Shown in pieces: positions 40,000-47,530 of a DNA stretch of 64,000 nt. The stretch comes from Xanthomonas arboricola. Its GTDB lineage: Bacteria; Pseudomonadota; Gammaproteobacteria; Xanthomonadales; Xanthomonadaceae. Within the stretch, counting starts at the first letter, position 1; each line of letters begins with the position of its first letter. The translations under genes were made by a program, and so were the position numbers. The DNA is taken from assembly GCF_003353015.1 (NCBI RefSeq), contig NZ_QREM01000009.1, positions 649,574 to 713,573 on the forward strand, given 5' to 3'. A model generated the notes under the pieces. That model searched no databases. It had not been told where the DNA came from and worked only from the letters and a program-made list of their open reading frames with translations.

Positions 40000-42452
40000 G
40001 TCGCTCCAAGCATCCGCATCAAATTCGGCACCCCCCTGCCCTGCACATAGCGATCGCGCTGCAGGTCGGTGCAGGTGTCCAGCATCAGTTGCTTGACCCG
40101 ATCCGGGAAACCGATGAACTCGCGGCGTGCAGAGAGGAATCCGGCCAGCACGCCGGAGACGTGCGGTGCGGCCATGCTGGTGCCGCTCATCTCCACCATC
40201 AAGGTGGCCGGGTCGTCCGGGTCGAAGTCGTAATAGGCCGACAGGATCTTTTCGCCCGGCGCCACCACGTCCGGCTTGCCGCGACCATCGGCGGTCGGTC
40301 CGCGCGAGGAAAAATACGACACGCCGTAGTTGTGCGGGCTGCTCTTGTGCACCGAGCCGACCACGATGGCGTCTTCCAGATTGCCCGGATCGCTGATCGA
40401 CAGATCCATGTTGGCCGGATACGCATCGCCGTCGTTGCCCATCAACCACGCCAGGCCCTCGTTGCCGGCGGCCACCACCACCAGCACACCCTGCCGCCAT
40501 AGCCGCCGCAGCTCGTTGCACAGCGGCGTAAAACCGCAGCCATAGCTCTCCGGATCGAAGTAACCGCCCAGGCTCAGATTGACGCCGTGGATGACCAGCT
40601 CGCCGGCGCGCTCGTTGATTGCCGCCACCTGCTGCACCGCCTTGATCATCCACGAATCGCGGCCATTGCCGGTATCGTCCAGCACCTTGAACCCGTAGAG
40701 CTGGGTATCCGGCGCCATGCCGGCGAACTCCAGCGGCTTGCCCGGATTGGCCTGCGCGTCGGCAATCACCGCGCGGCTCTGGCCGGCGATGATTCCGGCG
40801 ATATGCGTACCGTGCCCATGTCGATCCAGCCGGGCGAAGGCATCGCCGTCAGCGCGTGTCAGTCGCTTGGCTGCGCCGCGGCGCGTGCAGTCCCATTGCG
40901 CCACAACCGTATCGCGCCCTCCCTGTGCGAAGAAATGCGGATGACTGGCCGCGATGCCGGTATCCAGCACCGCCCAACCGATCTGCTGGCCGCGCGCGCG
41001 ATACGCGGTACGCGCCGCATCGGCATGCAGCACGTTGCCGGACACGTTGATCAACGCGCGCTTGCCGGCATCGCGCCACATGCGCCGGAATCCCAGTGCC
41101 CGGTAGCGGTCCTGCAGCGATTCGATCTCGAACCGCGTCAGCCGCGCCGACACAAACCGCTGCAGGCCATCTTCCAGCGCGATCGCCTCGTCCAGCGCGT
41201 CGCCGCTCAAGCCGGTGGTCGCGGCAGCGGCCCGGCGCAATTGCGCCAGCAGCAGCGCACGCGTGGCGGCTGGATCGTCGCCCGACACCCGCCGATCCAG
41301 CTCGATCAGCACTTCGTGCCGATGCTCGGCGCCATGCGCTTCCAGCTGCTCGCTGAGATCCTTGATCAGCACGGCGTTGGAGACCGGTTGATCGAAACCC
41401 ACGCCCACCGCCTCGCGCACCGCCGCACGCACCTGCGGGATCGACAGATAGCCCGAGCCCGAATGCGCGTTGTGCTGCCAATCCGGATTCAGGCGCGCAG
41501 CCGCGAGATTCTCGAACCGCCCCTTGGCATTGGCGATGTCGTCACCGAGATCCGGATCCAGCGCGATCGGGTCGCGTGTATCGGCGACGTTGATCCAGCG
41601 CCGCACGCACGCGGGAAACGGCAGCTTGCGCGTGCCGGTCCAGCGCTTGAACATGCTGCGCACCTGCGGCAGGCCCAGGGGCGAGCCCAGGGTCAGGAAC
41701 AGGCTGACCTCGCACTCGGCCGCCTGGAGCTGGCGCAACACGTCGAAGGCGATCATCGACCCCTGGCTGTGCGCGACCACCACGAACGGTCCGCCCCCCG
41801 AGCGCAGACGCTGCACCAGGCTCTCGCGCATCAGCGCCGCTCGCTCGGGGACGAAGAACAAATCGTGCACGTCCTGCAGCAGCGCGGCGGAGATCAGCCG
41901 CAGCAGCACGCGGTTGATCGCATCGATCGGGCCTTTGGCCTGCACCGCGCCCGCCACCGGAGGCGCGGGCGCGGCATCCAGCTCGTCCAGCAACCGATGC
42001 AGGTCGCTGCGCTCCTGCTCGCTCTGCGCCAGGGCGTCGGCGAGCAGATGCAGGTCCTGCTCACCGGGCACCAGCCCAAGCGTACTCAAGGCGCGCTGCA
42101 CGCTCTGATTGAGCGCCGGGCCGACGTCGCGCGCATCGCAGTTGCCAGGTTCGGCAACCGGGTAGCGCTCGCGATTGACCCAGTACGCCAGGCGCGTGCG
42201 CTCGCCCATCGGCCGCCCGAACAAGGCCTTGTCCCACTGACAGCGCAACACCTCGGCCGGCGGCTTGTTGCCGATGCCATGGATGTAGATCACGGTGCGC
42301 GCCTTGCCCTGCGCGCGCGCCAGCGCGGTGCCGTGCGCCTGCTGCGGCGAAGCGCTGGCCGCGCGCCGGCGCTTGGCCGGGGCGACGCCGGTTGCGCCCT
42401 TGCGGGGCGCGCCGCCTGCCTGCCGTGGACGTGGGGGCTTGCCTGTCGCCAT
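39996..42452 (-). CDS. Fusion of an alpha/beta hydrolase and an S8 subtilisin-like protease
   Basis: An 818-residue protein with two separate catalytic regions and no signal peptide; the N-terminus is basic and Ala-rich. Residues about 50-345 are an alpha/beta hydrolase: TVIYIHGIGNKPP at 53-65, nucleophile S229 in VVAHSQGSM, acid candidates D291 or D294 in VADTRDP, and His candidate H330 in NAHSGSGYL. Residues about 485-815 are a subtilase: D497 in VLDTGI, H547 in HGHGTHIAG, oxyanion N664 in AAGNEG, and S759 in GTSMAAPHV. Both sets look complete. A helical linker (360-480) joins them. Substrates are unknown. Confidence 0.85.
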   Translation of the reverse strand: MATGKPPRPRQAGGAPRKGATGVAPAKRRRAASASPQQAHGTALARAQGKARTVIYIHGIGNKPPAEVLRCQWDKALFGRPMGERTRLAYWVNRERYPVAEPGNCDARDVGPALNQSVQRALSTLGLVPGEQDLHLLADALAQSEQERSDLHRLLDELDAAPAPPVAGAVQAKGPIDAINRVLLRLISAALLQDVHDLFFVPERAALMRESLVQRLRSGGGPFVVVAHSQGSMIAFDVLRQLQAAECEVSLFLTLGSPLGLPQVRSMFKRWTGTRKLPFPACVRRWINVADTRDPIALDPDLGDDIANAKGRFENLAAARLNPDWQHNAHSGSGYLSIPQVRAAVREAVGVGFDQPVSNAVLIKDLSEQLEAHGAEHRHEVLIELDRRVSGDDPAATRALLLAQLRRAAAATTGLSGDALDEAIALEDGLQRFVSARLTRFEIESLQDRYRALGFRRMWRDAGKRALINVSGNVLHADAARTAYRARGQQIGWAVLDTGIAASHPHFFAQGGRDTVVAQWDCTRRGAAKRLTRADGDAFARLDRHGHGTHIAGIIAGQSRAVIADAQANPGKPLEFAGMAPDTQLYGFKVLDDTGNGRDSWMIKAVQQVAAINERAGELVIHGVNLSLGGYFDPESYGCGFTPLCNELRRLWRQGVLVVVAAGNEGLAWLMGNDGDAYPANMDLSISDPGNLEDAIVVGSVHKSSPHNYGVSYFSSRGPTADGRGKPDVVAPGEKILSAYYDFDPDDPATLMVEMSGTSMAAPHVSGVLAGFLSARREFIGFPDRVKQLMLDTCTDLQRDRYVQGRGVPNLMRMLGAT

Positions 42453-42527
42453 CGCTTCGCTCCTTGATTAGCAGACTTTTCCGCCTGATAGGACTGAAGC
42501 CACTGTAAGCGCTGCACATCTCACCAC

Positions 42528-42556
42528 TTGTGACAGGGCGCCCCGATCCCTACACT
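42528..42556 (+). promoter_or_regulatory. Sigma70 promoter of ssrA
   Basis: TTGTGA (42528-42533), a 17-base spacer and TACACT (42551-42556) precede the mature tmRNA 5' end by 30 bases, as expected for a precursor trimmed by RNase P. Confidence 0.8.
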
Positions 42557-42585
42557 GATCAGGTCAGCGTTTTGATGCTTTCCCC

Positions 42586-42982
42586 GGGGGTGCACTGGTT
42601 TCGACGGGGGTCGCGAAGTCGCTTGGCGCATGCCGAGGGGGCAGCTTTCCTCGTTAATCCAGCAGCAAACTTTTAGTTGCCAACGATGACAACTACGGTT
42701 CGGACTTCGCTATCGCCGCTTAATTGGCTTTAGTTGTAGTTCTACAGCCGCCTAAGGCGAACCCCCGAACCTACTTGTGCCCGTGCTCGTAGGTGTAGGG
42801 TCATTATCACGGAACCATCGGTAGTGGCTGCCTGTCAGCTACCGGTTAGATAAAGCAGGCTGGTTTCCAGGTGCGCTTTGCCAACCGTGCTGCCTGGGAA
42901 CGAGATCCAACGGAGGGCTAAGCATGTAGTGCTGGGGATGGAGTGCTTCCGGACGGCGGTTCGATTCCGCCCACCTCCACCA
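42586..42982 (+). ncRNA. ssrA: Transfer-messenger RNA (tmRNA)
   Basis: A 397-nt tmRNA. The 5' GGGGGTGCACTGGTTTCGAC and the 3' GGTTCGATTCCGCCCACC-TCC-ACCA ends pair as a tRNA-like acceptor (GGGGGTG with CACCTCC), with the T arm GGTTCGATTCC and an encoded CCA. The tag frame begins at GCC 42679 and reads ANDDNYGSDFAIAA, ending at TAA 42721-42723; the AIAA end is a usual ClpXP-recognised form. Works with SmpB. Its 3' end is a frequent integration site for tyrosine integrases, and one follows here. Confidence 0.97.
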
Positions 42983-43009
42983 ATGAGCGGACCGATGAGG
43001 TCCTGGAAA

Positions 43010-43049
43010 GGCCGGGAACCCCCGTAAAACAAGGGTTCTCGGCCTTTTT
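43010..43049 (+). terminator. Terminator after ssrA
   Basis: GGCCGGGAACCC (43010-43021) pairs with GGGTTCTCGGCC (43033-43044) with one mismatch, followed by TTTTT (43045-43049). Confidence 0.9.
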
Positions 43050-43094
43050 CATGTGCGACGCAGTGCGTACGTGAACGTATCAGGCCCTGCGACG

Positions 43095-43147
43095 TTGGGG
43101 GTACATATTGGGGTATCTCGCCATTCGGCTGACCTTGATACCCCCAA
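43095..43147. repeat. TTGGGGGTA repeats before the integrase
   Basis: TTGGGGGTA (43095-43103), ATTGGGGTAT (43108-43116) and the inverted TACCCCCAA (43139-43147) surround the integrase start. They could be arm-type binding sites of the integrase or an autoregulatory operator; this is inferred from position and repetition. Confidence 0.5.
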
Positions 43148-44217
43148 TGCCCCTGACCGACCTCGCAATACGCCGCGCCAAGCCCGCCGACCGACCGCAG
43201 AAGCTCTCAGACGGCGGCGGCCTGTATCTGATGGTCGCAGTGAACGGTGGGCGCTACTGGCGCTGGAAGTACCGGTTCGCAGGCAAAGAGAAGCTGTTGG
43301 CTGTCGGTGTCTATCCCGAGGTTCCATGGGTGGATGGGTACCGCGTGAAGGTCGTCGGATGGTTCACGAACGACGTGTTCCCGTACATCGGCGCGCGGCC
43401 GGCGGCGGAACTGGATGCCCCCGAGTTCCTGGCGGTGGCCAGGCGCATCGAGAAGCGCGGCGCCTTCGAGTCGGCGCATCGCATCATGCAGAACTGCGGC
43501 CAGGTCATGCGTTACGCCATCGCCACCGGGCGTGCCAGCCGCAACCCAGTGGCGGATCTGCGCGGCGCGCTGAAGCCGACACCGGAGCGCCATCTGCCGG
43601 CAGTGACCGATCCGGACGAGCTGGGGCCGCTGCTGCGCGCCATGGACGGCTACAAGAGCAGCCACGTCACGCGCTGCGCCCTAGTGCTGGCACCGCTGCT
43701 GTTTGTTCGTCCTGGCGAGCTGCGGCAGGCCGAGTGGTCGGAATTCGACATTGAGGCGGCCCGGTGGAACATCCCCGCCGAGAAGATGAAGATGCGGCAG
43801 CCGCACGTCGTGCCGCTCTCACGCCAGGCGCTAACTGTCCTGGCTGACCTGCAGCGGCTCACAGGCGCCGGCCGCTACCTCTTCCCCAGCACCAGGACGA
43901 AGCTTCGGCCAATGTCAGACAACGCGGTGAACGCAGCACTGCGCCGCATGGGCTACGAGGTGGGCACAGTGACCGGCCACGGCTTCCGCGCCACGGCCCG
44001 CACGATCCTCGACGAGATCCTGGGCTTTCGACCGGACATCATCGAGCACCAGTTAGCGCATTCGGTGAAAGATCCCAACGGCCGGGCCTATAACCGCACG
44101 ACCCATCTGACCGAACGGGTGCGCATGATGCAGCGCTGGGCCGACTACTTGAATGATTTGCGCGCGGGTGCAGGCCGCAACAGCAACGTACGCGTTGCGG
44201 AAGATCTCAGCCGGTGA
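43147..44217 (+). CDS. Tyrosine-type site-specific integrase, P4 family, with shortened N-terminal half
   Basis: A 356-residue integrase. The N-terminal DUF4102 arm-binding domain (MPLTDLAIRRAKPADRPQKL, LSDGGGLYLMV, RWKYRFAGKEKLLAVGVYPE) is normal up to residue about 58, but then jumps to FTNDVFPYIGARPAAELDAP. The 50-70 residues usual between these points, including much of the core-binding start, are missing without loss of frame. The catalytic domain is complete: Arg in RPGELRQAEW, Lys in MKMRQPHVVPLS, HGFRATARTIL, the second His in EHQLAHSV, and the nucleophile Tyr in RAYNRTTHL. The start at 43147 gives the family N-terminus. Activity is uncertain because of the deletion. Confidence 0.88.
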   Translation: MPLTDLAIRRAKPADRPQKLSDGGGLYLMVAVNGGRYWRWKYRFAGKEKLLAVGVYPEVPWVDGYRVKVVGWFTNDVFPYIGARPAAELDAPEFLAVARRIEKRGAFESAHRIMQNCGQVMRYAIATGRASRNPVADLRGALKPTPERHLPAVTDPDELGPLLRAMDGYKSSHVTRCALVLAPLLFVRPGELRQAEWSEFDIEAARWNIPAEKMKMRQPHVVPLSRQALTVLADLQRLTGAGRYLFPSTRTKLRPMSDNAVNAALRRMGYEVGTVTGHGFRATARTILDEILGFRPDIIEHQLAHSVKDPNGRAYNRTTHLTERVRMMQRWADYLNDLRAGAGRNSNVRVAEDLSR

Positions 44218-44301
44218 AACGCGGGCGCGCCAATCTGAGGGCATGCCGCCGCCCCTTCCCCCGCCTGCCGCTGGATCCATGTCTCCACGGACTCCGCACT
44301 G

Positions 44302-44638
44302 ATGAGCTACAACTACGGGTCCGTGGCGCATGTGACGCCGGGCAAAATCTGGTTGTGCTGGCGCAATTACAACAGAGAGACGCCACATCGAGGCAGCGTG
44401 CGACAGGGAATGCGCTTCGCCGAGCGCTGGATAGCGGCGCGCACCGGCCTACCGACTGCGAGGAAAAGCCGCAGGAGCTGCCCTGACGATCTCAGAAGAT
44501 GGCTTCCCCCTGCCGGGGCGCACGCCCGTGGTCACAAGCCCCGCCATCCGGTATCGGGGCATCACCGAGAACGAGGTGATGGCTATGGAAGGGTCTTATC
44601 TGCCTCCCAACGTACTATCCGACGACGCCTGGACATGA
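44302..44638 (+). pseudogene. Small island gene, probably interrupted by a one-base frameshift
   Basis: From ATG 44302 one frame reads MSYNYGSVAHVTPGKIWLCW to MRFAERWIAARTGLPTAR with good coding character. After an AAAA run (44464-44467), coding character moves to the next frame (ISEDGFPLPGRTPVV, YRGITENEVMAMEGSYLPPN) and ends at TGA 44636-44638, which overlaps the next start as ATGA. Removing one A joins both parts into one protein of about 110 residues. The first frame stays open by chance into the next gene. It may be a real mutation, a sequencing error or programmed shifting. I do not recognise the family. Confidence 0.55.
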
Positions 44639-45156
44639 GGAACAGACCCGTGACAGAACGATTGGCCCACATAGAGCTGAAGCCCCTGACCTGGTCCCTT
44701 GGCATCGGCACCGACGCCACCACTGAAGCAACTTCGGCAACTGTCGGCTCTGTGCAGATGACAGCAATCGCCAGCATGTATGCCCTGGTCACCACGGACG
44801 GCCTCGACCTAGCCCCTTTCACCTGGAATGTGTCGATCACCGACCTCCTAGCGATTGGCCTGCAGCCCCCGCCGCATACCCTGGGAATGATGTCCTGCTA
44901 CCCGATTGCCGGCGGCACCGAACCAGCCGCCGAGCTCGCCGCGTTCGTCACGTTGACGACAGAGGCCATGCGAAATCTCGTGAGCTCGGCGACCAACGGC
45001 TTCGTGCCTACCGCGCTCCGACTTCAGGTCCGATCGAAGCCAGGGGAAGCCACACCGGAAGGGTTTGCCTTTATCTGGGACACAAACAACGAGCCTGAAA
45101 TCGAGATTGCCAGGATTGAGATCCTTACTACGCATGGCGGCATGTCGATTTCATAG
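44635..45156 (+). CDS. Island protein of unknown function
   Basis: A 173-residue soluble protein without signal peptide or membrane segment (MRNRPVTERLAHIELKPLTW, DGLDLAPFTWNVSITDLLAI, then AAFVTLTTEAMRNLVSS and EIEIARIEILTTHGGMSIS). It shows alternating strands and helices but no motif I recognise. The start overlaps the previous frame's stop (ATGA), so it is probably translated by coupling; a GTG 15 bases later is an alternative. The longer frame back to 44302 is not counted because the upstream part belongs to another gene. Confidence 0.55.
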   Translation: MRNRPVTERLAHIELKPLTWSLGIGTDATTEATSATVGSVQMTAIASMYALVTTDGLDLAPFTWNVSITDLLAIGLQPPPHTLGMMSCYPIAGGTEPAAELAAFVTLTTEAMRNLVSSATNGFVPTALRLQVRSKPGEATPEGFAFIWDTNNEPEIEIARIEILTTHGGMSIS

Positions 45157-45231
45157 CTCGCGAACTAAGATTTGAGCGGCATCGCGGCGATAGGCAAGCA
45201 CCTAACACTTAGCCCTTTGTTACACTTGCGC

Positions 45232-45250
45232 CGTGAGCAAGACGCTCACG
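45232..45250 (+). promoter_or_regulatory. Hairpin in the leader of the secreted protein gene at 45289
   Basis: CGTGAGC (45232-45238), AAGAC, GCTCACG (45244-45250). A perfect 7-base stem about 40 bases before the start, downstream of a TACACT (45221-45226). It could be a leader structure; no riboswitch class is recognised. Confidence 0.3.
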
Positions 45251-45288
45251 AAAGGCCATGCCTTTTAATTATCCAAAATGGAGTTCAG

Positions 45289-45843
45289 ATGAAATTTTTT
45301 GTTGCCGCTTCAGCAGGCATCTTGTTCGCCGCAGCCAACTGCTCTGCCTCAGAAAAGCTCGACTACGTTGGCTTGACCGCATCGGTGGCTGCGGAAGCAC
45401 GAGCTCAGCCCGCTATAGTCCCTCCAGGCGCCACCCCGATTGAGCTGGAGCGCTGGATCTTTAAAAATAATACGTTCTCGGTCCGCCCACTACCGAAAGA
45501 TTATTATCAGCAGTGGGCTGGCAATCGCCAAGGCGTTTTAGGGTTTATTTCGTACACGCCATTTGAAGGCTCTCGCGTACTCTACTCGTGCGTGACGCTG
45601 GATTGGAATGACACATTTACCTCGAACGACGCGAATTGCGAAGGACAGCAACACGCAAGGGATCAGCCGATCACCGGATATATTGCATCCACGCAAATCC
45701 CGGGAACTGTACCTCTTTATCGATGCATGCGTGGTGGGCTGCAGCCCAATAACTGGGCAGATCATTTCGACACGACGTCTGCCAATTGCGAGAATGTGAA
45801 AAATCCCGCGATGGATGGGATCATCGGTTACATCTGGCTCTGA
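45289..45843 (+). CDS. Secreted Cys-containing protein with DUF5648-like repeats, AT-rich
   Basis: A 184-residue exported protein. The signal peptide is FFVAASAGILFAAANCSA. Two related C-terminal repeats follow (LYSCVTLDWNDTFTSNDANC, then GYI; and PLYRCMRGGL, ADHFDTTSANCENV, IIGYIWL). The order LYR..DHF.T...C..G..GYI resembles DUF5648 repeats found in secreted bacterial proteins, perhaps carbohydrate-binding; this is a tentative match. Codon choice is clearly AT-richer than in neighbours (AAAAATAATACG), so it was probably acquired separately. The ATG at 45289 gives the signal peptide. Two hairpins follow the stop. Confidence 0.6.
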   Translation: MKFFVAASAGILFAAANCSASEKLDYVGLTASVAAEARAQPAIVPPGATPIELERWIFKNNTFSVRPLPKDYYQQWAGNRQGVLGFISYTPFEGSRVLYSCVTLDWNDTFTSNDANCEGQQHARDQPITGYIASTQIPGTVPLYRCMRGGLQPNNWADHFDTTSANCENVKNPAMDGIIGYIWL

Positions 45844-45868
45844 TAGCAGAGAGTGTAGCAAAGTAGCT

Positions 45869-45918
45869 TGTGGCTAGATAAAGCCACAAATCGACCAGCA
45901 CTGTAGTGCTGGTCGATT
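45869..45918. terminator. Two consecutive hairpins between convergent genes
   Basis: TGTGGCT...AGCCACA (45869-45888) is followed directly by AATCGACCAGCACT-GT-AGTGCTGGTCGATT (45889-45918), a perfect 14-base stem. It probably ends transcription from the plus-strand gene and the minus-strand operon. Confidence 0.65.
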
Positions 45919-45984
45919 ATCAGCACTGTGGCACTTAATTCCCCCGCGTGGAGTTCACTGGGCTGAACTGATCTACTTCGCACG

Positions 45985-46134
45985 TTACCTGGAAGTGCGG
46001 CGACGTATTTTTGTAAAGGTTGCCGGATCCAAATCGGGATAGTCGGCACGTGCCGCGGCGGCCGACTGGTTCTGCAGCTGTACGGACCTGATCGCGTTGT
46101 CCATCTCAGCCTTGGCCTGGCCGCGCCACTTCAC
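45985..46134 (-). CDS. Small protein (49 aa), last gene of the SRAP operon
   Basis: A 49-residue, Arg/Lys-rich, mostly helical protein that begins with GTG (KWRGQAKAEMDNAIRSVQLQ) and ends TFTKIRRRTSR. The GTG overlaps the TGA of the upstream gene (GTGA), which supports coupled translation and shows the frame is used. I find no family. Being short, it would be missed by ordinary gene calling. Confidence 0.5.
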   Translation of the reverse strand: MKWRGQAKAEMDNAIRSVQLQNQSAAAARADYPDLDPATFTKIRRRTSR

Positions 46135-46361
46135 AGCCAAGCGTCAACGTAAAGGAGGGCGCCGGCCTCCGTAGCCATGTGCCGTGTGACGGTCGGCCCT
46201 TGGCTGTACGCGCGTGTACGGATGCTGACTGTCCCATCCTCAAGCGCGCGAATCCTAATCACTGGCGATTCGCGATAGACAAGATCCAGAGATTCTCCCC
46301 ATCGCCGCCACTGCATCTTCGGGTCCGATGACGCCGGCAGGCTGTCAGTCAGCACGCTCAT
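46131..46361 (-). CDS. Small protein (76 aa) coupled to the SRAP gene
   Basis: A 76-residue protein (MSVLTDSLPASSDPKMQWRR, then VYRESPVIRIRALEDGTVSI and a C-terminus ALLYVDAWL) that looks like a small beta-rich fold. The ATG overlaps the SRAP stop (ATGA) and its own stop overlaps the next start. The family is unknown. The chain of three overlaps suggests these proteins are made in fixed proportion with the SRAP protein. Confidence 0.6.
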   Translation of the reverse strand: MSVLTDSLPASSDPKMQWRRWGESLDLVYRESPVIRIRALEDGTVSIRTRAYSQGPTVTRHMATEAGALLYVDAWL

Positions 46362-47296
46362 GCCGCAATTCGGTGCTCGTAGAACGGGTGTCGCTTGTCG
46401 TCGAAGATCGCCTGCAGCGCCTGAAGGTTGGCCGGATCCGGATTGAGCCACGCGTCGACGTGCTCGGGCTTGATGTTGATGATGGTCCGGTCGTGCCCCA
46501 CCGCGGCCACCTCGGGCTCCGGCGCGTCGGTGATGGCAGCGAAGCTCAACAGATCAGGCTGCTCGCCGCTCGGATCCGTCCAACGCGACCATAGGCAGGC
46601 CACCAGCATCGGCTCGCGATCGCTGGGCTGGAACTGCACAACGCGATTCTTGCCGTCCGGCCCTTCTACGTTCTCGTAGAACCGGCCGACGACCATCAGA
46701 CCATGGGTGTAGCCGAACTGCTCGCGCCAGAATCCCTGAAGGCTGTCCCGGCGGGCGTTGTAGGTGCCCGGGTATCTCGTGTCGTAGATCGGCGGCTTGC
46801 CGGCCGGCCGGCACTGGTAGCGCAGCGGCTTGATGACGCGCTGGCCGCCCTCGGAGATGATCACCGGCGCGTAGAAGCCAGGGAACATGCGGTAATCCCG
46901 AGCTTTCGGTTCGGTCCGCTGCAGGTCGGCGAGGCGGCCCTTGATCTGCTCGATCTTCGTCGTGGCGATGCGCTGGTCGTTGCCCGCCTTCTTTGTCGGC
47001 TTGGCGCTGGCCAGCACCCGCTCGGCATCTGCCAGGCGCCGGGCCTGCTTGAACAGTTCCTGCTCCAGGATCTGCGTGTCCTCGGCGTCCCAAACGGCAA
47101 GCTCTGCGGCAATCGCGGCCACGCCGCCCTCCCCGCCCGCGCGAAATGCATCGTCCATCGTCTTCGGGGTCTTGGGCCGCTTCTCCGACTCGCCTTGCCG
47201 CAGCCACAGCTTGGAGAACTCCTTGATCGACATGATCGCCCCGAAGTTGCGCACCAGCTTCCGATAGTCGGCCTTGATCTCAGCGGAGTAGCACAT
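46358..47296 (-). CDS. SRAP family protein (YedK/HMCES-type abasic-site DNA-protein crosslinker)
   Basis: A 312-residue SRAP protein. Family members form a covalent thiazolidine link to abasic sites in single-stranded DNA through the Cys at position 2, shielding the site. The key residues are present: C2 (MCYSAEI), N180 in TYNARRD, E208 in RFYENV and H268 in GHDRTII. Compared with E. coli YedK (about 220 residues) it has a helical insert of about 90 residues (50-135, ELFKQARRLADAERVLASAK and more) and starts MCYS rather than MCGR. First large gene of a minus-strand operon in the island, 9 bases after the 74-residue gene. Confidence 0.85.
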   Translation of the reverse strand: MCYSAEIKADYRKLVRNFGAIMSIKEFSKLWLRQGESEKRPKTPKTMDDAFRAGGEGGVAAIAAELAVWDAEDTQILEQELFKQARRLADAERVLASAKPTKKAGNDQRIATTKIEQIKGRLADLQRTEPKARDYRMFPGFYAPVIISEGGQRVIKPLRYQCRPAGKPPIYDTRYPGTYNARRDSLQGFWREQFGYTHGLMVVGRFYENVEGPDGKNRVVQFQPSDREPMLVACLWSRWTDPSGEQPDLLSFAAITDAPEPEVAAVGHDRTIINIKPEHVDAWLNPDPANLQALQAIFDDKRHPFYEHRIAA

Positions 47297-47305
47297 GGCG
47301 GACCC

Positions 47306-47530
47306 TCAGCAGTCGCGGTCGCTGTTCTCCAGGCCATGCCAGGCCAGGATCTCATCGAGCCGCCGGGAGACGAATTGGGCATCGTCGCCCTTGATGGCGC
47401 CGTCCTCGATGACGTCCACCATCCCGGCGAAGGCCTGCCAGAAGTGGCAACGGTCGGGGCCGCTCCTCAGTAACGCTGGCACTGCGGCATCGAGGTTGTC
47501 GAGATGGGTTCTGAGTGCGGCTTTGTCCAT
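47306..47530 (-). CDS. Small helical protein (74 aa) at the head of the SRAP operon
   Basis: A 74-residue, predicted helical protein (MDKAALRTHLDNLDAAVPAL, then CHFWQAFAGMVDVIEDGAIK and AQFVSRRLDEILAWHGLEN). It lies 9 bases before the SRAP start on the same strand, so co-transcription is very likely. No family is recognised. Its start overlaps the proposed start of the divergent gene at 47504 by about 27 bases. Confidence 0.6.
   Translation of the reverse strand: MDKAALRTHLDNLDAAVPALLRSGPDRCHFWQAFAGMVDVIEDGAIKGDDAQFVSRRLDEILAWHGLENSDRDC

Noticed and set aside
44302..45156. A single 284-residue protein from ATG 44302
   Set aside because: The middle part is non-coding in this frame while another frame is fluent there and ends by overlapping ATG 44635; two genes fit better.
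45828..46049. A 73-residue minus-strand frame over the double hairpin
   Set aside because: It reads through the terminator structure and competes with the coupled 49-residue frame, which has better coding character.
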